The notes beneath the pieces are model-generated. The model was given only the letters and a program-made list of their open reading frames with translations, was not told where the DNA came from and did no database searches. From CAZOBJ01 sp964577825 (lineage in GTDB: Bacteria; Planctomycetota; SZUA-567; JAFGNG01): DNA of 64,000 nt. Location of the stretch: NCBI GenBank assembly GCA_964577825.1, contig CAZOBJ010000002.1, positions 1 through 64,000 on the forward strand. The letters run 5' to 3'. Of the stretch, positions 54,976-62,944 are shown one piece after another; the first letter of the stretch is position 1; every line of letters starts with the position of its first letter. The translations under genes and the position numbers were made by a program.

Positions 54976-56988
54976 ATGATCCTCTGTCCCTTTGAGGTGC
55001 ATCCGGACCGCGGCGGCGCGCACCGGTTCGCGGCCGCGCTCTTCGCGCGTCTGGCCGCGCGCGGCGAGGAGGTCCGCTTCCGCGACCGGCCCGACGGCTC
55101 GGGCGCGGTGGTGTTCGCGAACAGCTTCCTCACGCCCGCGTGCGATGTGCGCCGGTTCTGGGCTGCGGGGCATCCGGTGCTCCTGCGGCTGGACGGCAGC
55201 GCCTATGCCTACGGCCGGTTCGACGACGCGGACGCGCGCCAGGCCGCGGTCGCGCGGTACGCGGACCGGGTGGTGTACCAGAGCGCGTTCTGCCGGGACG
55301 TGCTGCGCCGGTACTGGGTCACCGACGCGCCCGGCGAGGTGATCCCCAACGGCGTGGACACCGAGCTCTTCCGCCCCGACGGGCCCCGCGACCCGGCGGT
55401 GGACCCGGACCGGCCGGCGGTGCTATTCGCCGCGCACTCGCGCCTGTTGCTCAAGGGGCTGCGCGCGTTCGTGCACCTTGCGCACCAGTGTCCGCAGGCC
55501 CGGTTCTACGTCGCGGCGCGGCCGAGCTGGGACGCGCTCCCTGCGGCGCGCGGCGGGGGACTGCCCGCGAACCTCACCGTGCTCGGCCCGCTTGCGCGCG
55601 ACCGGCTCGCAAGGGTGCTGCGCAGCGTGGACGTGTTCTCTTCGCCCGCGCGCAACGACCCGGCCCCGAACGTGGTGCTCGAGGCCCTCTCGAGCGGCCT
55701 GCCCGTGTGGCACGCGCACAGCGGCGGCGTGCCCGAGCTCGTGGGCCCGTGCGGGCGCGTCATCACCCACGATCCGAACCAAGACCTGAACGCGCTCCTG
55801 GCCGAGCGCACTGCGCTGGGGCAACGGGCCCGCCGGCGCGCACAGGAGCGCTTCGACCTGGACCTCGCCTGCGACCGGTACCTGGCCGCCATCCGCGCGC
55901 TCGCGGACACCGCCCCGCGGCGGCGCCCGCGCCTCGCGCGCGTGCGCACCCGGCTCGCACGCACCCGCGCGGACCGGTCCAGGCTGCGCGTGGGCGTGTT
56001 CACGCATGTGCGCGCTCGCAGGCCGCGCCGGTACCACGAGGTGCGCGCCTCGGCGTGGATCCGCGCCTTTCAGCTGGTCCGGCCCCTGGCCCGGCACGGG
56101 ATCCGCGTGCGGCTCGACCCGCGGCGGGTGGACGGCCTCGACCTCGCCGTGCTCGCGGACCGACCCACGGACCAGGCCCTGGCGACCGCCGACCGGCTCG
56201 GGGCAGCAAACGTGCCGTTCGTCTGGGACCTTGTCACCAACACGCTGGACGCGGCGCGCGTGCGCGTGCCCGCGTACCACATCGACGCGCAGACCGTGGA
56301 GCGCGCGCACGGCCTGCTTGCGCGCGCGGCCGCGGTCAGCGCGGTGAGCCCGTGGCTCGCCGACCGCGCGGCGGCCCTGCATCCGCTCACCCGGTGCATC
56401 CCGGACGCGGTGCCGGAGGCGTGGTTCCGGTCCGCGCCGCGGGGCGAGCCCAGGCGCTGGCCGCTCACCCTCGGGTACGCGGGCACCGCGGACAAGGCGG
56501 CCATGCTCGCACCCTGGTGGCGGCACGCGCGCAAGCTCGGGTGTCAGCTTGTCGTCATCGCGGACCGCCCGGCCGAGGGCCTTGCGGGCGCGCGGTTCGT
56601 GCCCTGGCGCTACGCGGCGTTCCCGCGCACGTGCCGGGACGTGGACCTGGCGCTCGCCCCGCACGAGGACCTGCACCTTCCCTACAACCGCGGGCACAGC
56701 GCGTTCAAGATCGACGCGTTCCTGGCCCAGGGTATCCCGGTCGTCGCCAGCCCCGTGCCCGCGTACCGGGCCGCGCTCGCGGACGCGGACTGCGGGGCGC
56801 TCGTGGACTCGCCCGAGGCGTTCGCCGAAGCCCTGGCCGCCTACCGGCGCGACCCCGACGCGCTCGTGGGCCAGGGCCGCCGCGCCATCGCGTGCGCGCG
56901 GGCCCGGTCGGTCGCACGCGTGGCCGAGCAGTGGAACGCGTTCCTGCGCGGGGTCCTGGTCTGGCGTGAGGCCTCGGGCCAGGCCTAG
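54976..56988 (+). CDS. Tandem fusion of two glycosyltransferase units
   Basis: 670 residues. The first unit (about 1-320) is GT4-like: MILCPFEVHPDRGGAHRFAA, GEVIPNGVDTELFRP, and the donor-site block PNVVLEALSSGLPVWHAHSG. The second (about 335-670) is a more divergent GT-B fold: LRVGVFTHVRARRPRRYHEV, LTLGYAGTADKAAMLAPWW, FKIDAFLAQGIPVVASP. An Arg-rich linker joins them. The ATG at 54976 with GGAGGGG before it is preferred over the TTG that overlaps the previous stop. This is the second independent GT-GT fusion in the cluster (compare 48186-50612). Confidence 0.85.
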   Translation: MILCPFEVHPDRGGAHRFAAALFARLAARGEEVRFRDRPDGSGAVVFANSFLTPACDVRRFWAAGHPVLLRLDGSAYAYGRFDDADARQAAVARYADRVVYQSAFCRDVLRRYWVTDAPGEVIPNGVDTELFRPDGPRDPAVDPDRPAVLFAAHSRLLLKGLRAFVHLAHQCPQARFYVAARPSWDALPAARGGGLPANLTVLGPLARDRLARVLRSVDVFSSPARNDPAPNVVLEALSSGLPVWHAHSGGVPELVGPCGRVITHDPNQDLNALLAERTALGQRARRRAQERFDLDLACDRYLAAIRALADTAPRRRPRLARVRTRLARTRADRSRLRVGVFTHVRARRPRRYHEVRASAWIRAFQLVRPLARHGIRVRLDPRRVDGLDLAVLADRPTDQALATADRLGAANVPFVWDLVTNTLDAARVRVPAYHIDAQTVERAHGLLARAAAVSAVSPWLADRAAALHPLTRCIPDAVPEAWFRSAPRGEPRRWPLTLGYAGTADKAAMLAPWWRHARKLGCQLVVIADRPAEGLAGARFVPWRYAAFPRTCRDVDLALAPHEDLHLPYNRGHSAFKIDAFLAQGIPVVASPVPAYRAALADADCGALVDSPEAFAEALAAYRRDPDALVGQGRRAIACARARSVARVAEQWNAFLRGVLVWREASGQA

Positions 56989-57075
56989 TTCAACATAGGC
57001 GAGTCTCCACCCCGGGGCGATGGCGGTTTGCTGTTCTCCTGGAAGGTAGCCCCCGCGCAAGGAATCGATTTCCCC

Positions 57076-57104
57076 TTGCGCAACGCGCGAACAGGCGCTA
57101 TCCT
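57076..57104 (+). promoter_or_regulatory. Putative promoter for the Zn-ribbon gene
   Basis: TTGCGC (57076-57081), a 17-base spacer and TATCCT (57099-57104), 90 bases before the ATG at 57194. Confidence 0.4.
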
Positions 57105-57193
57105 ATTCCCGTGCGTTTACCCGGAATTGTTCGTGCGGCCCCGTCCGCGCACGCGGCGGGCCCCGAACCGAGGCGAAGACAAGGAGAACACGG

Positions 57194-57403
57194 ATGCCAC
57201 GAGGCGACGGAACCGGCCCCCCGGGGGGCGGCGGTGGCGGCGGTCGCGGAGGCGGCCGCGGACGCATGGGCGGGCCGTATGCGGCCGGGCCCGGCGGCCA
57301 GTGCGTGTGCCCGAGCTGCGGCCGGCGCGCCGCGCACACCGCGGGTCGGCCCTGCAACCAGACGACCTGCCCGAACTGCGGCACGCGCATGACCCGCGGC
57401 TGA
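57194..57403 (+). CDS. Small Gly-rich zinc-ribbon protein
   Basis: 69 residues: a MPRGDGTGPPG start and a Gly/Arg run, then a zinc-ribbon-like end with CVCPSCG and CNQTTCPNCGTRM. MPxxDGTGP starts with a Cys-ribbon end are known from small proteins in anaerobes, found beside dinitrogenase-cofactor-like (NifX/NifB), Mrp and DUF5320 proteins. No such partners are here, but a ferredoxin and another Zn ribbon follow within 1.5 kb. The ATG at 57194 is preceded by AAGGAG. Function unknown, probably metal handling or electron transfer. Confidence 0.75.
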   Translation: MPRGDGTGPPGGGGGGGRGGGRGRMGGPYAAGPGGQCVCPSCGRRAAHTAGRPCNQTTCPNCGTRMTRG

Positions 57404-57483
57404 CCCCCGCAGGGCGCCGAGCTCGCCGCGGCGTACGCAGGCGACGGGCGCTCCCGCGAGACGCGGTTTGGCTGGCCACGTCC

Positions 57484-58086
57484 ATGAGCACGCTGCCCGA
57501 AGACTTCTACGAGCGGATCAAGCCCCGGCTGCGCCGGCGGATCGGGGAAGAGCTGCGCCTGGCCGCGCGGGTCCTGGACCTCGGATGCGGCAATTGCGAG
57601 CTCGCCGAGTACCTGGCCGAGGCCTACGACCAGGAGGTTCTGGGCGTGGACCTGAAGGACCCCGCCTCCCCCGAACGTCCCGCCTTGGTCAGCGGCGCGG
57701 TGGACTGCGTGCAGGCCGACGCCGCGCGGCTCGGGTTCCTGCACGGCGGGCAGGTGGACGCCGTGGTCTCGGTGTGGGCCCTGCACGAGATGGCCCGCCC
57801 CGAGCGCGCCCTGCGGGAGGCGCGGCGCGTGCTGCGCCCCGGCGGCGAGATCCTGGTTGTCGACTTCCCGCGCAACTCCCTGGCCCGGCGCCTGTGGAAC
57901 GAGGGCTACTACACGGTCGGCGAAGTGCGCGACCTGTTGCGCGGCGCCTCGTTCGACCGAGTCCGGGCCAGGACCATCGAGCGGCGCCAGATCATCTGGG
58001 CCACGGGCGTGCGCACGCGCTCCGGGCGCGGTCGAGGCCGAGCGCCACGCGCGCCGGCCCGAGCCACGGGCCGGCGCGAGGCCTGA
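57484..58086 (+). CDS. Class I SAM-dependent methyltransferase
   Basis: 200 residues. The SAM-binding motif is VLDLGCGNCELAEYLAEA, then LGVDLKDP, VQADAARLGFL, VVSVWALHEMARPERALREA and RVLRPGGEILVVDFPR. It is in the ubiquinone/menaquinone-methyltransferase-like superfamily; the substrate is unknown. The C-terminus is an Arg/Ala-rich tail that is probably disordered. The ATG at 57484 has only a weak ribosome site but starts the fold cleanly. Confidence 0.85.
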   Translation: MSTLPEDFYERIKPRLRRRIGEELRLAARVLDLGCGNCELAEYLAEAYDQEVLGVDLKDPASPERPALVSGAVDCVQADAARLGFLHGGQVDAVVSVWALHEMARPERALREARRVLRPGGEILVVDFPRNSLARRLWNEGYYTVGEVRDLLRGASFDRVRARTIERRQIIWATGVRTRSGRGRGRAPRAPARATGRREA

Positions 58087-58174
58087 GACGCGGACCGGGC
58101 GCATAGGATCGCCACACGGGTTGTGAAGAGCGTAGCATGTTTGTCGGCCCTACAAAGGAAACGGAGACGGACGA

Positions 58175-58516
58175 ATGCCTTGGGTAAGCCAGGAACTATG
58201 CACGGGATGCGGGGTCTGCATCACGGAATGCCCGGTCGACGCCATTGCGCTCGACGGCGACAACCTCGCGCACATCGACGAGCAGGGGTGCATCCGGTGC
58301 GGCAAGTGCCACGACGTATGCCCCCAGGAGGCAGTGCGCCACGACGGCGAGCGCATCCCGCAGGAGGTGGACGAGAACCTCCAGTGGGTGCGCGAGCTCA
58401 TGCGGCATTTCGACACGGAGGAAGAGAAGCGGGCCCTTGCCGAACGCATGGTCCGCTACTTCAATAAGGAGCGCAAGGTCGCCGAGCAGACGATCGAGCG
58501 ACTGGGCGCCATGTGA
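58175..58516 (+). CDS. 2[4Fe-4S] ferredoxin with helical C-terminal extension
   Basis: 113 residues. Two clusters are formed by C9/C12/C15/C19-P (CTGCGVCITECP) and C39/C42/C45/C49-P (CIRCGKCHDVCP), the classic low-potential dicluster arrangement. The last ~55 residues form a charged helix (LMRHFDTEEEKRALAERMVR) not found in ordinary ferredoxins. Such extended ferredoxins are common in anaerobes. The ATG at 58175 has GGAGACGG upstream. It may donate electrons to the radical SAM protein encoded on the other strand at 58849; that is inference. Confidence 0.93.
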   Translation: MPWVSQELCTGCGVCITECPVDAIALDGDNLAHIDEQGCIRCGKCHDVCPQEAVRHDGERIPQEVDENLQWVRELMRHFDTEEEKRALAERMVRYFNKERKVAEQTIERLGAM

Positions 58517-58587
58517 CCGGGAGGGGCCCGCCTCGCCGAGGTCCGAGAGGCGCGGCCCCGCGCACCTTCAGAGAGGAGGAGAACCGT

Positions 58588-58800
58588 ATGCCGATCTTCG
58601 AATACAAGTGCCGCGACTGCGACCACGTGACCGAGGTGCTCGAGTCCGCGGGCTCGCGCAAGCGCCACACGTGCGAGGCGTGCGGCAGCCGCCGCATGGA
58701 GAAGCTCATCTCCGCGTTCGCGGTGAACAGGAGCGACGCGTCCTCGGGCGGGTCCTCGGCGAGCGGATCCTGCCCCACGGGCACCTGCCCGCTCTCCTGA
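58588..58800 (+). CDS. FmdB-family zinc-ribbon protein
   Basis: 70 residues. MPIFEYKCRDCDHVTEVL with C8/C11 and C29/C32 (HTCEACGSRRMEKLISAFAV) is the FmdB-type regulatory zinc ribbon, followed by a Ser/Gly-rich tail ending in two more Cys. A very strong GAGGAGGAG ribosome site precedes the ATG at 58588. Role unknown; the family was named for a putative regulator of an amidase operon. Confidence 0.92.
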   Translation: MPIFEYKCRDCDHVTEVLESAGSRKRHTCEACGSRRMEKLISAFAVNRSDASSGGSSASGSCPTGTCPLS

Positions 58801-58848
58801 GCCCACGGCCCTCCGACGCCTCGGCGAAGGAGGGCCTCGCCCCCCGCC

Positions 58849-60528
58849 TCACTTCGCCATGGCGGGGGCGGTGTGCAGTTCCATGCCGAACGCTGCGCCG
58901 TACCGGCGCACCTGGTCCGCGGCGCGGTCGTTCGTGACCACGAGGTGCCCGAGCCGCATGCGGGTAATCGCGGCCTCGGCGGCGCGGTCCAGGCGCGCCT
59001 GGCACTCGGCGGCCAGGTACAGCGCGACCGCGTGGTAGGGGAAGCGCCGGGCCACGTAGGTGAACTGGGCCAGGGCGCGCTCGTAGCGCTCCTCGCGCAG
59101 GTTCGTGTTGTGGAAGAAGTTGAGGTCCAGGTTCGCGCGGTACTCGAGGTCGCGCAGGTCCGCGGCCGAGATCTCGGGCGTATCGAAGAACCGCTCCCGG
59201 TTGCATGCCAGGGCCCACAGCCGCGGATCGTCCTCCTTGTAGCAGCCCATGTCGCGGAAGGTGCGGTGCATGTCGCTTCCCACCAGGGGGATGGCGATGT
59301 TGAGGTGGCACCAATCCGCATGCAGGTCGCGCGCGTAGCGGATCGTCTCCTCCATCTGCGCGCGGGTCTCTCCCGGGAACCCCAGGATGAAGAAGCACCG
59401 CGTCTCCACCCCGGCCGCGCGGAATCGGCGCACCACCTGGCGGGCGCGGTCCAGGTCCACATGCTTGCGGATGACCTCGCGCTGCACCACGGGCGACCCG
59501 CTCTCCACGGCCACGGTCGCGACCGTGGTGTTCGCGGCGATCAGGGCGTCGATCACCTCGTCGTCGAGCGTGTTCACGGCCAGGCCGTTGGGGTACTGGA
59601 GCTCGAACCCGTCGATATCGAGATCCCGCAGGGCCGCGAGCACGGCCAGGGTGCGGTCCTTGCGGAAGGTGAACAGATCATCGTGCGGCAGAAAGAGCCG
59701 CACCCCCCAGCGCTCGTGAAGCGCGCGCACCTCGGCGGCGATGTGCTCGGGCGAGCGCGCGCGCACCCGCCGGCCGTGCACGGTGTGCGCCGAGCAATAG
59801 GTGCACCGGTGCGGGCACCCGCGCGTGGTCATGATCGGCGCCCCGGGCTTGACCTCGTTGTGGTAGTCGCTCTGGTGGCGGGTGTAGTGATCCATATCCA
59901 GGAGATCCCAGTCGGGCAGCGGCAGGCGGTCGAGGTCCGCGGGCGGCTCGGCGCGCGCGAGGGGCCGGCCGTTGGAGGTCCGGTCGAGGAGCGTCTTGCG
60001 CGCGTACACGCCCCGCACCTGCACCGCGGCGCGCCGGCCCAGGGCCCCGACGAGCGCGGGCAGGGCGGCCTCGGCCTCGCCGCAGACCACCCAGTCGAGG
60101 TCCGGATCGAGCCGCGCGAGGAGGCGCGCGCAGTTCGTGGCGTGCATGCCCCCGGCCACGCACGCCGCTGCGGGCCACAGGTCCTTGAGCGCGGGCAGGG
60201 CCCGGTGGAAGAACCCGTACGAAGTCGAGAAGTTCAGGCTGAAGGCCACCACGTCCGGGCAAAAGTCCACCGTGCGCTGGGCGACCGTGCGCGCAAAGTC
60301 CTCCAGGCTCGCGTACCGGCCAATGTGCGCGAGGTGGCGCAGGTAGTCGACCGCCTCCACGCGGCTGACTACGCCCGCGCGCTTGAGCGCGGCGGACAGG
60401 TACAGGATACCGAGCGGCGGGGTGTAGAATTGGCTCGCGGCCTGGCGGCCCGTGCGGGCGCGCTCCAGGCCCTCCACGGACACGGCCGGCAGATGCACGA
60501 ACACGACGTTGGGCTGGCGTGTGGGCAC
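58849..60528 (-). CDS. B12-binding-domain radical SAM protein
   Basis: 559 residues from a GTG at 60528 with GAGGAG nine bases before it. An N-terminal cobalamin-binding-like domain (about 1-175; SQFYTPPLGILYLSAALKRA, VVAFSLNFSTSYGF, VAGGMHATNCARLL) lacks the DxHxxG motif, as is usual for class B radical SAM proteins. The radical SAM core has the cluster motif in TTRGCPHRCTYCSAH (C-x3-C-x2-C), then VAVESGSPVVQREVI and FFILGFPGETRAQMEETIRY. A helical, TPR-like end follows. The substrate is unknown. A longer start at 60720 would overlap the neighbouring gene. Confidence 0.88.
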   Translation of the reverse strand: MPTRQPNVVFVHLPAVSVEGLERARTGRQAASQFYTPPLGILYLSAALKRAGVVSRVEAVDYLRHLAHIGRYASLEDFARTVAQRTVDFCPDVVAFSLNFSTSYGFFHRALPALKDLWPAAACVAGGMHATNCARLLARLDPDLDWVVCGEAEAALPALVGALGRRAAVQVRGVYARKTLLDRTSNGRPLARAEPPADLDRLPLPDWDLLDMDHYTRHQSDYHNEVKPGAPIMTTRGCPHRCTYCSAHTVHGRRVRARSPEHIAAEVRALHERWGVRLFLPHDDLFTFRKDRTLAVLAALRDLDIDGFELQYPNGLAVNTLDDEVIDALIAANTTVATVAVESGSPVVQREVIRKHVDLDRARQVVRRFRAAGVETRCFFILGFPGETRAQMEETIRYARDLHADWCHLNIAIPLVGSDMHRTFRDMGCYKEDDPRLWALACNRERFFDTPEISAADLRDLEYRANLDLNFFHNTNLREERYERALAQFTYVARRFPYHAVALYLAAECQARLDRAAEAAITRMRLGHLVVTNDRAADQVRRYGAAFGMELHTAPAMAK

Positions 60529-60567
60529 GGGCGCGTTCTCCTCGGGACGGACAAGGTCTTCGTCGTT

Positions 60568-60590
60568 CCCTCCCCTTCGGGAGAGGGGGG
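60568..60590. repeat. Dispersed hairpin repeat, variant copy
   Basis: CCCTCCC and GGGAGAGGG around a short CTTC loop, in the 130-base space between the DUF4867 and radical SAM genes. Related to the 13.6 kb elements. Confidence 0.5.
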
Positions 60591-60658
60591 AAAGCCAGAG
60601 GCTGCGGTCTCCCGCCGGCGCTGCATGCCCGTCGCGGTCCCGCGCCGCGCCGGGCCGG

Positions 60659-61141
60659 TCAATCCACGGGCGCCACGCGCGTGTTGCGCCCGGTGATGCC
60701 CACGACCGCGCCTTGCTCAACGAGCGGGGCGGCCTCGCGGTGGGCCACGAGCCACTTGTTGCGCGCGAATAGCAGGCGCTCCTCGCCCCTGGCGCGCGCG
60801 GGGCGGACCACGTCCGTGTTCGTGCCCTGGGGCAGGACCACCAGGGTCACGAACCCCTGCCTGGTGCACACGTGGATGGGCGCAAAGTGCAGGCACCAGG
60901 CGTGGAACTCCACTGTCAGGCCCCGCGGCAGATAGAAGACCTCGGCCTGCGCGGACCGGTACGTGGGGCCCGTGTGCGTCCAGCGAAGGTCGCGCAGGTC
61001 GCCCACGATCACCACGGTATCGGTCACGGCCACGACCACCTCCACGCCCTTGTGGTACTCCAGGGCGTCGAGCCGACTGTTGCGCCCGTAACACCACCCG
61101 ATCTGCACGGGCATGCCGCCGTAGACCCGATGTTCGACCGC
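60659..61141 (-). CDS. DUF4867 family protein, N-terminus lost in a gap
   Basis: About 160 C-terminal residues are visible. They match DUF4867: MPVQIGWCYGRNSRLDALEY (with the conserved N-S-x-L-x-x-L-E-Y-H-K sequence), VVAVTDTVVIVGDL, AEVFYLPRGLTVEFHAWCLH and FVTLVVLPQGTNTDV. This is a cupin-like fold; the family is mostly known from gut Firmicutes next to sugar catabolism genes. The first part lies in the 100-N gap at 61142-61241, probably 40-50 residues. It may be co-transcribed with the radical SAM gene, 130 bases downstream. Confidence 0.8.
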   Translation of the reverse strand, partial: AVEHRVYGGMPVQIGWCYGRNSRLDALEYHKGVEVVVAVTDTVVIVGDLRDLRWTHTGPTYRSAQAEVFYLPRGLTVEFHAWCLHFAPIHVCTRQGFVTLVVLPQGTNTDVVRPARARGEERLLFARNKWLVAHREAAPLVEQGAVVGITGRNTRVAPVD

Positions 61142-61241
61142 NNNNNNNNNNNNNNNNNNNNNNNNNNNNNNNNNNNNNNNNNNNNNNNNNNNNNNNNNNN
61201 NNNNNNNNNNNNNNNNNNNNNNNNNNNNNNNNNNNNNNNNN
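61142..61241. other. 100-N scaffold gap at the DUF4867 gene start
   Basis: Fixed-length gap without flank overlap, between the DUF4867 gene and the end of dnaX. The DUF4867 start and any promoter are missing. Confidence 0.9.
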
Positions 61242-61294
61242 TCCACACGGGCCCGCGGGCCGCGGCCTCCCGTACTTATGGTTTCGGCGGAAAC

Positions 61295-62704
61295 CTACTC
61301 GATGTTGAGGATTTCGGCCTGGAATCGGTCGAGCGCCATGCGCACGTGCGGATCGGACAGGGCCTGGCGCTTGGGGGTGCTCTCGGCGTCGGGTTCTTCG
61401 GTGGGCGTGGGCGGCGGGGGCGCCTCGCACGCGGACTCCGTATCCGTAGAGGGGGACGCGCGCTCCGGGGCCGAGGCGGCGGGACCCGCCTCGCGGGCGG
61501 GCGCGCTCGCCTGCGCTGGAGGCGCCGGCGCGGGCGCGTCCTCGCCGCCGGACAGGGCGCCGCTCTGTGCCAGCGACTCGATGCGGCCGAGCACCTCGCC
61601 CACCGAGGCCACGCCTTCGAGCGCGGCGAGCCGCACCACGGCCATCTCCAGGGGCACCTGGGGGTTGGCGAGCGCGCGGCTTCGCACGCGGGTGCGCGCC
61701 TCGCTCAACACGTCCAGGGCCAGGAGCACCTCCTCCAGGCGCAGGGCCTGGGCGTGGCGTCCGGCGGCCTCGCGCGCCGGGCCGTACAGGGACAGGCCTT
61801 CCGTGGCCCCGGTCACCTGAACGAGCATGAGATCCCGGCCGTAGGCGATGAGCTCATCCAGGAAGTCGCCCGCCCCGCCGCCGCGGACGGCCACCTCCTC
61901 GACCACGGACAGGGCCTTGGCCCCGTCCCGGTCCGCGATGGCCTGGTACACGGCCACCACGGACTCGACCCCGGGCGCGCCGCGCACGCGCTCCACGTCC
62001 TCGCGCGTGATCGGCCCGGTGGCGTAGCTGGCCAGCTGGTCGAGGAGCACCAGCGCATCGCGCACCGACCCCGCGGCGAACGCGGCCACGGCCTCCAGGG
62101 CCTCGGGCGCGGCCTGCACGTCCTCGCGCTCGCACACCCGCTGAAGGGCGGCCTGGATGTCCGCGGGCGGGACCAGGCGGAAGTCGAACCGCTGGCAGCG
62201 CGAGATCACGGTCTCGGGCAGCTTGTGCGGCTCGGTGGTCGCGAGCACGAACTTCACCCGGGGCGGGGGCTCCTCCAGGGTCTTCAGGAGCGCGTTGAAC
62301 GCGCTCGTGGAGAGCATGTGCACCTCGTCGATCACGTAGATCTTGAACCGAGCGCGCGCGGGCACGTACCCGGCCTGCTCGCGCAGCACGCGCACCTGGT
62401 CCACGGAGTTGTTGCTGGCCCCGTCGATCTCCTGCACGTCCGGGTCCGCGCCCGCGGCGATGTCCGCGCAGATGGGACAATCGGCCGGAAAGTCCACCGA
62501 CGGGCCGCCCGTGCAGTTGAGGGCCTTGGCGAAGATGCGCGCCATGGAGGTCTTGCCGATCCCGTGCGGCCCGCAGAACAGATACGCATGAGCCACCCGG
62601 TCCGTGCGGATGGCGTTCTTCAGGGTCTGGCTCACGTGCCCCTGGCCGACCACGTCGTCGAACCGTTCGGGCCGGTACCGTCGGGCAAGGGGTTGGTAGG
62701 TCAT
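61295..62704 (-). CDS. dnaX: DNA polymerase III subunits gamma/tau
   Basis: Clamp-loader ATPase, 469 residues. Walker A is GPHGIGKT (45-52), Walker B/DExx is VIDEVHMLSTSAFNALL, the SRC motif is VISRCQRFDF. The Zn-binding region has only three Cys (C64, C76, C79) where the family usually has four. A domain-III collar (about 220-365) is followed by about 85 residues rich in Pro, Ala and Glu, then a short end. There is no full tau polymerase-binding domain, so it may be mainly gamma-like. The ATG at 62704 begins MTYQPLARRYRPERFDDVVG; a longer frame to 62788 adds no family sequence. Confidence 0.96.
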   Translation of the reverse strand: MTYQPLARRYRPERFDDVVGQGHVSQTLKNAIRTDRVAHAYLFCGPHGIGKTSMARIFAKALNCTGGPSVDFPADCPICADIAAGADPDVQEIDGASNNSVDQVRVLREQAGYVPARARFKIYVIDEVHMLSTSAFNALLKTLEEPPPRVKFVLATTEPHKLPETVISRCQRFDFRLVPPADIQAALQRVCEREDVQAAPEALEAVAAFAAGSVRDALVLLDQLASYATGPITREDVERVRGAPGVESVVAVYQAIADRDGAKALSVVEEVAVRGGGAGDFLDELIAYGRDLMLVQVTGATEGLSLYGPAREAAGRHAQALRLEEVLLALDVLSEARTRVRSRALANPQVPLEMAVVRLAALEGVASVGEVLGRIESLAQSGALSGGEDAPAPAPPAQASAPAREAGPAASAPERASPSTDTESACEAPPPPTPTEEPDAESTPKRQALSDPHVRMALDRFQAEILNIE

Positions 62705-62795
62705 GGCGGCTCTACCGGCCGGTGGGCGCACGCGCCAGGGGGCGCGCTCGCCGGTCCGATCCCCGTTGGGCTGCTCTCTCACCCCCACAGATCCC

Positions 62796-62939
62796 GCCCC
62801 GGACCGTACGGAGGCGCCGACCGGGTGACCTACGGCACATGGCGGATCACGCTTAGGGCTGCTCGGTTCCCCGCCTGACCCGGTTCGCCGTCCGCCATTG
62901 CATAGGGTCCGGTGCAGCCACCTCCGTACGGTCCGGGGC
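62796..62939 (-). ncRNA. ffs: Signal recognition particle RNA (4.5S-like)
   Basis: RNA scaffold of SRP that binds Ffh and targets membrane proteins. The conserved apical region (62857-62880) reads GGTCAGG, then CGG-GGAA-CCG, then AGCAGCC on the minus strand: a GGAA tetraloop with the asymmetric symmetric-loop motifs of SRP helix 8. The ends form a perfect 19-bp stem (62921-62939 with 62796-62814), and inner pairs such as TGGCGGA/TCCGCCA extend the rod. The length of about 144 nt is longer than the ~114 nt of E. coli. It starts 5 bases after the clpX stop and ends 91 bases before dnaX. Confidence 0.93.
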
Positions 62940-62944
62940 GGCGC

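Noticed and set aside
60529..60720. Longer start for the radical SAM protein
   Set aside because: It would overlap the DUF4867 coding end by 62 bases and add residues without similarity; the GTG at 60528 has a good ribosome site.
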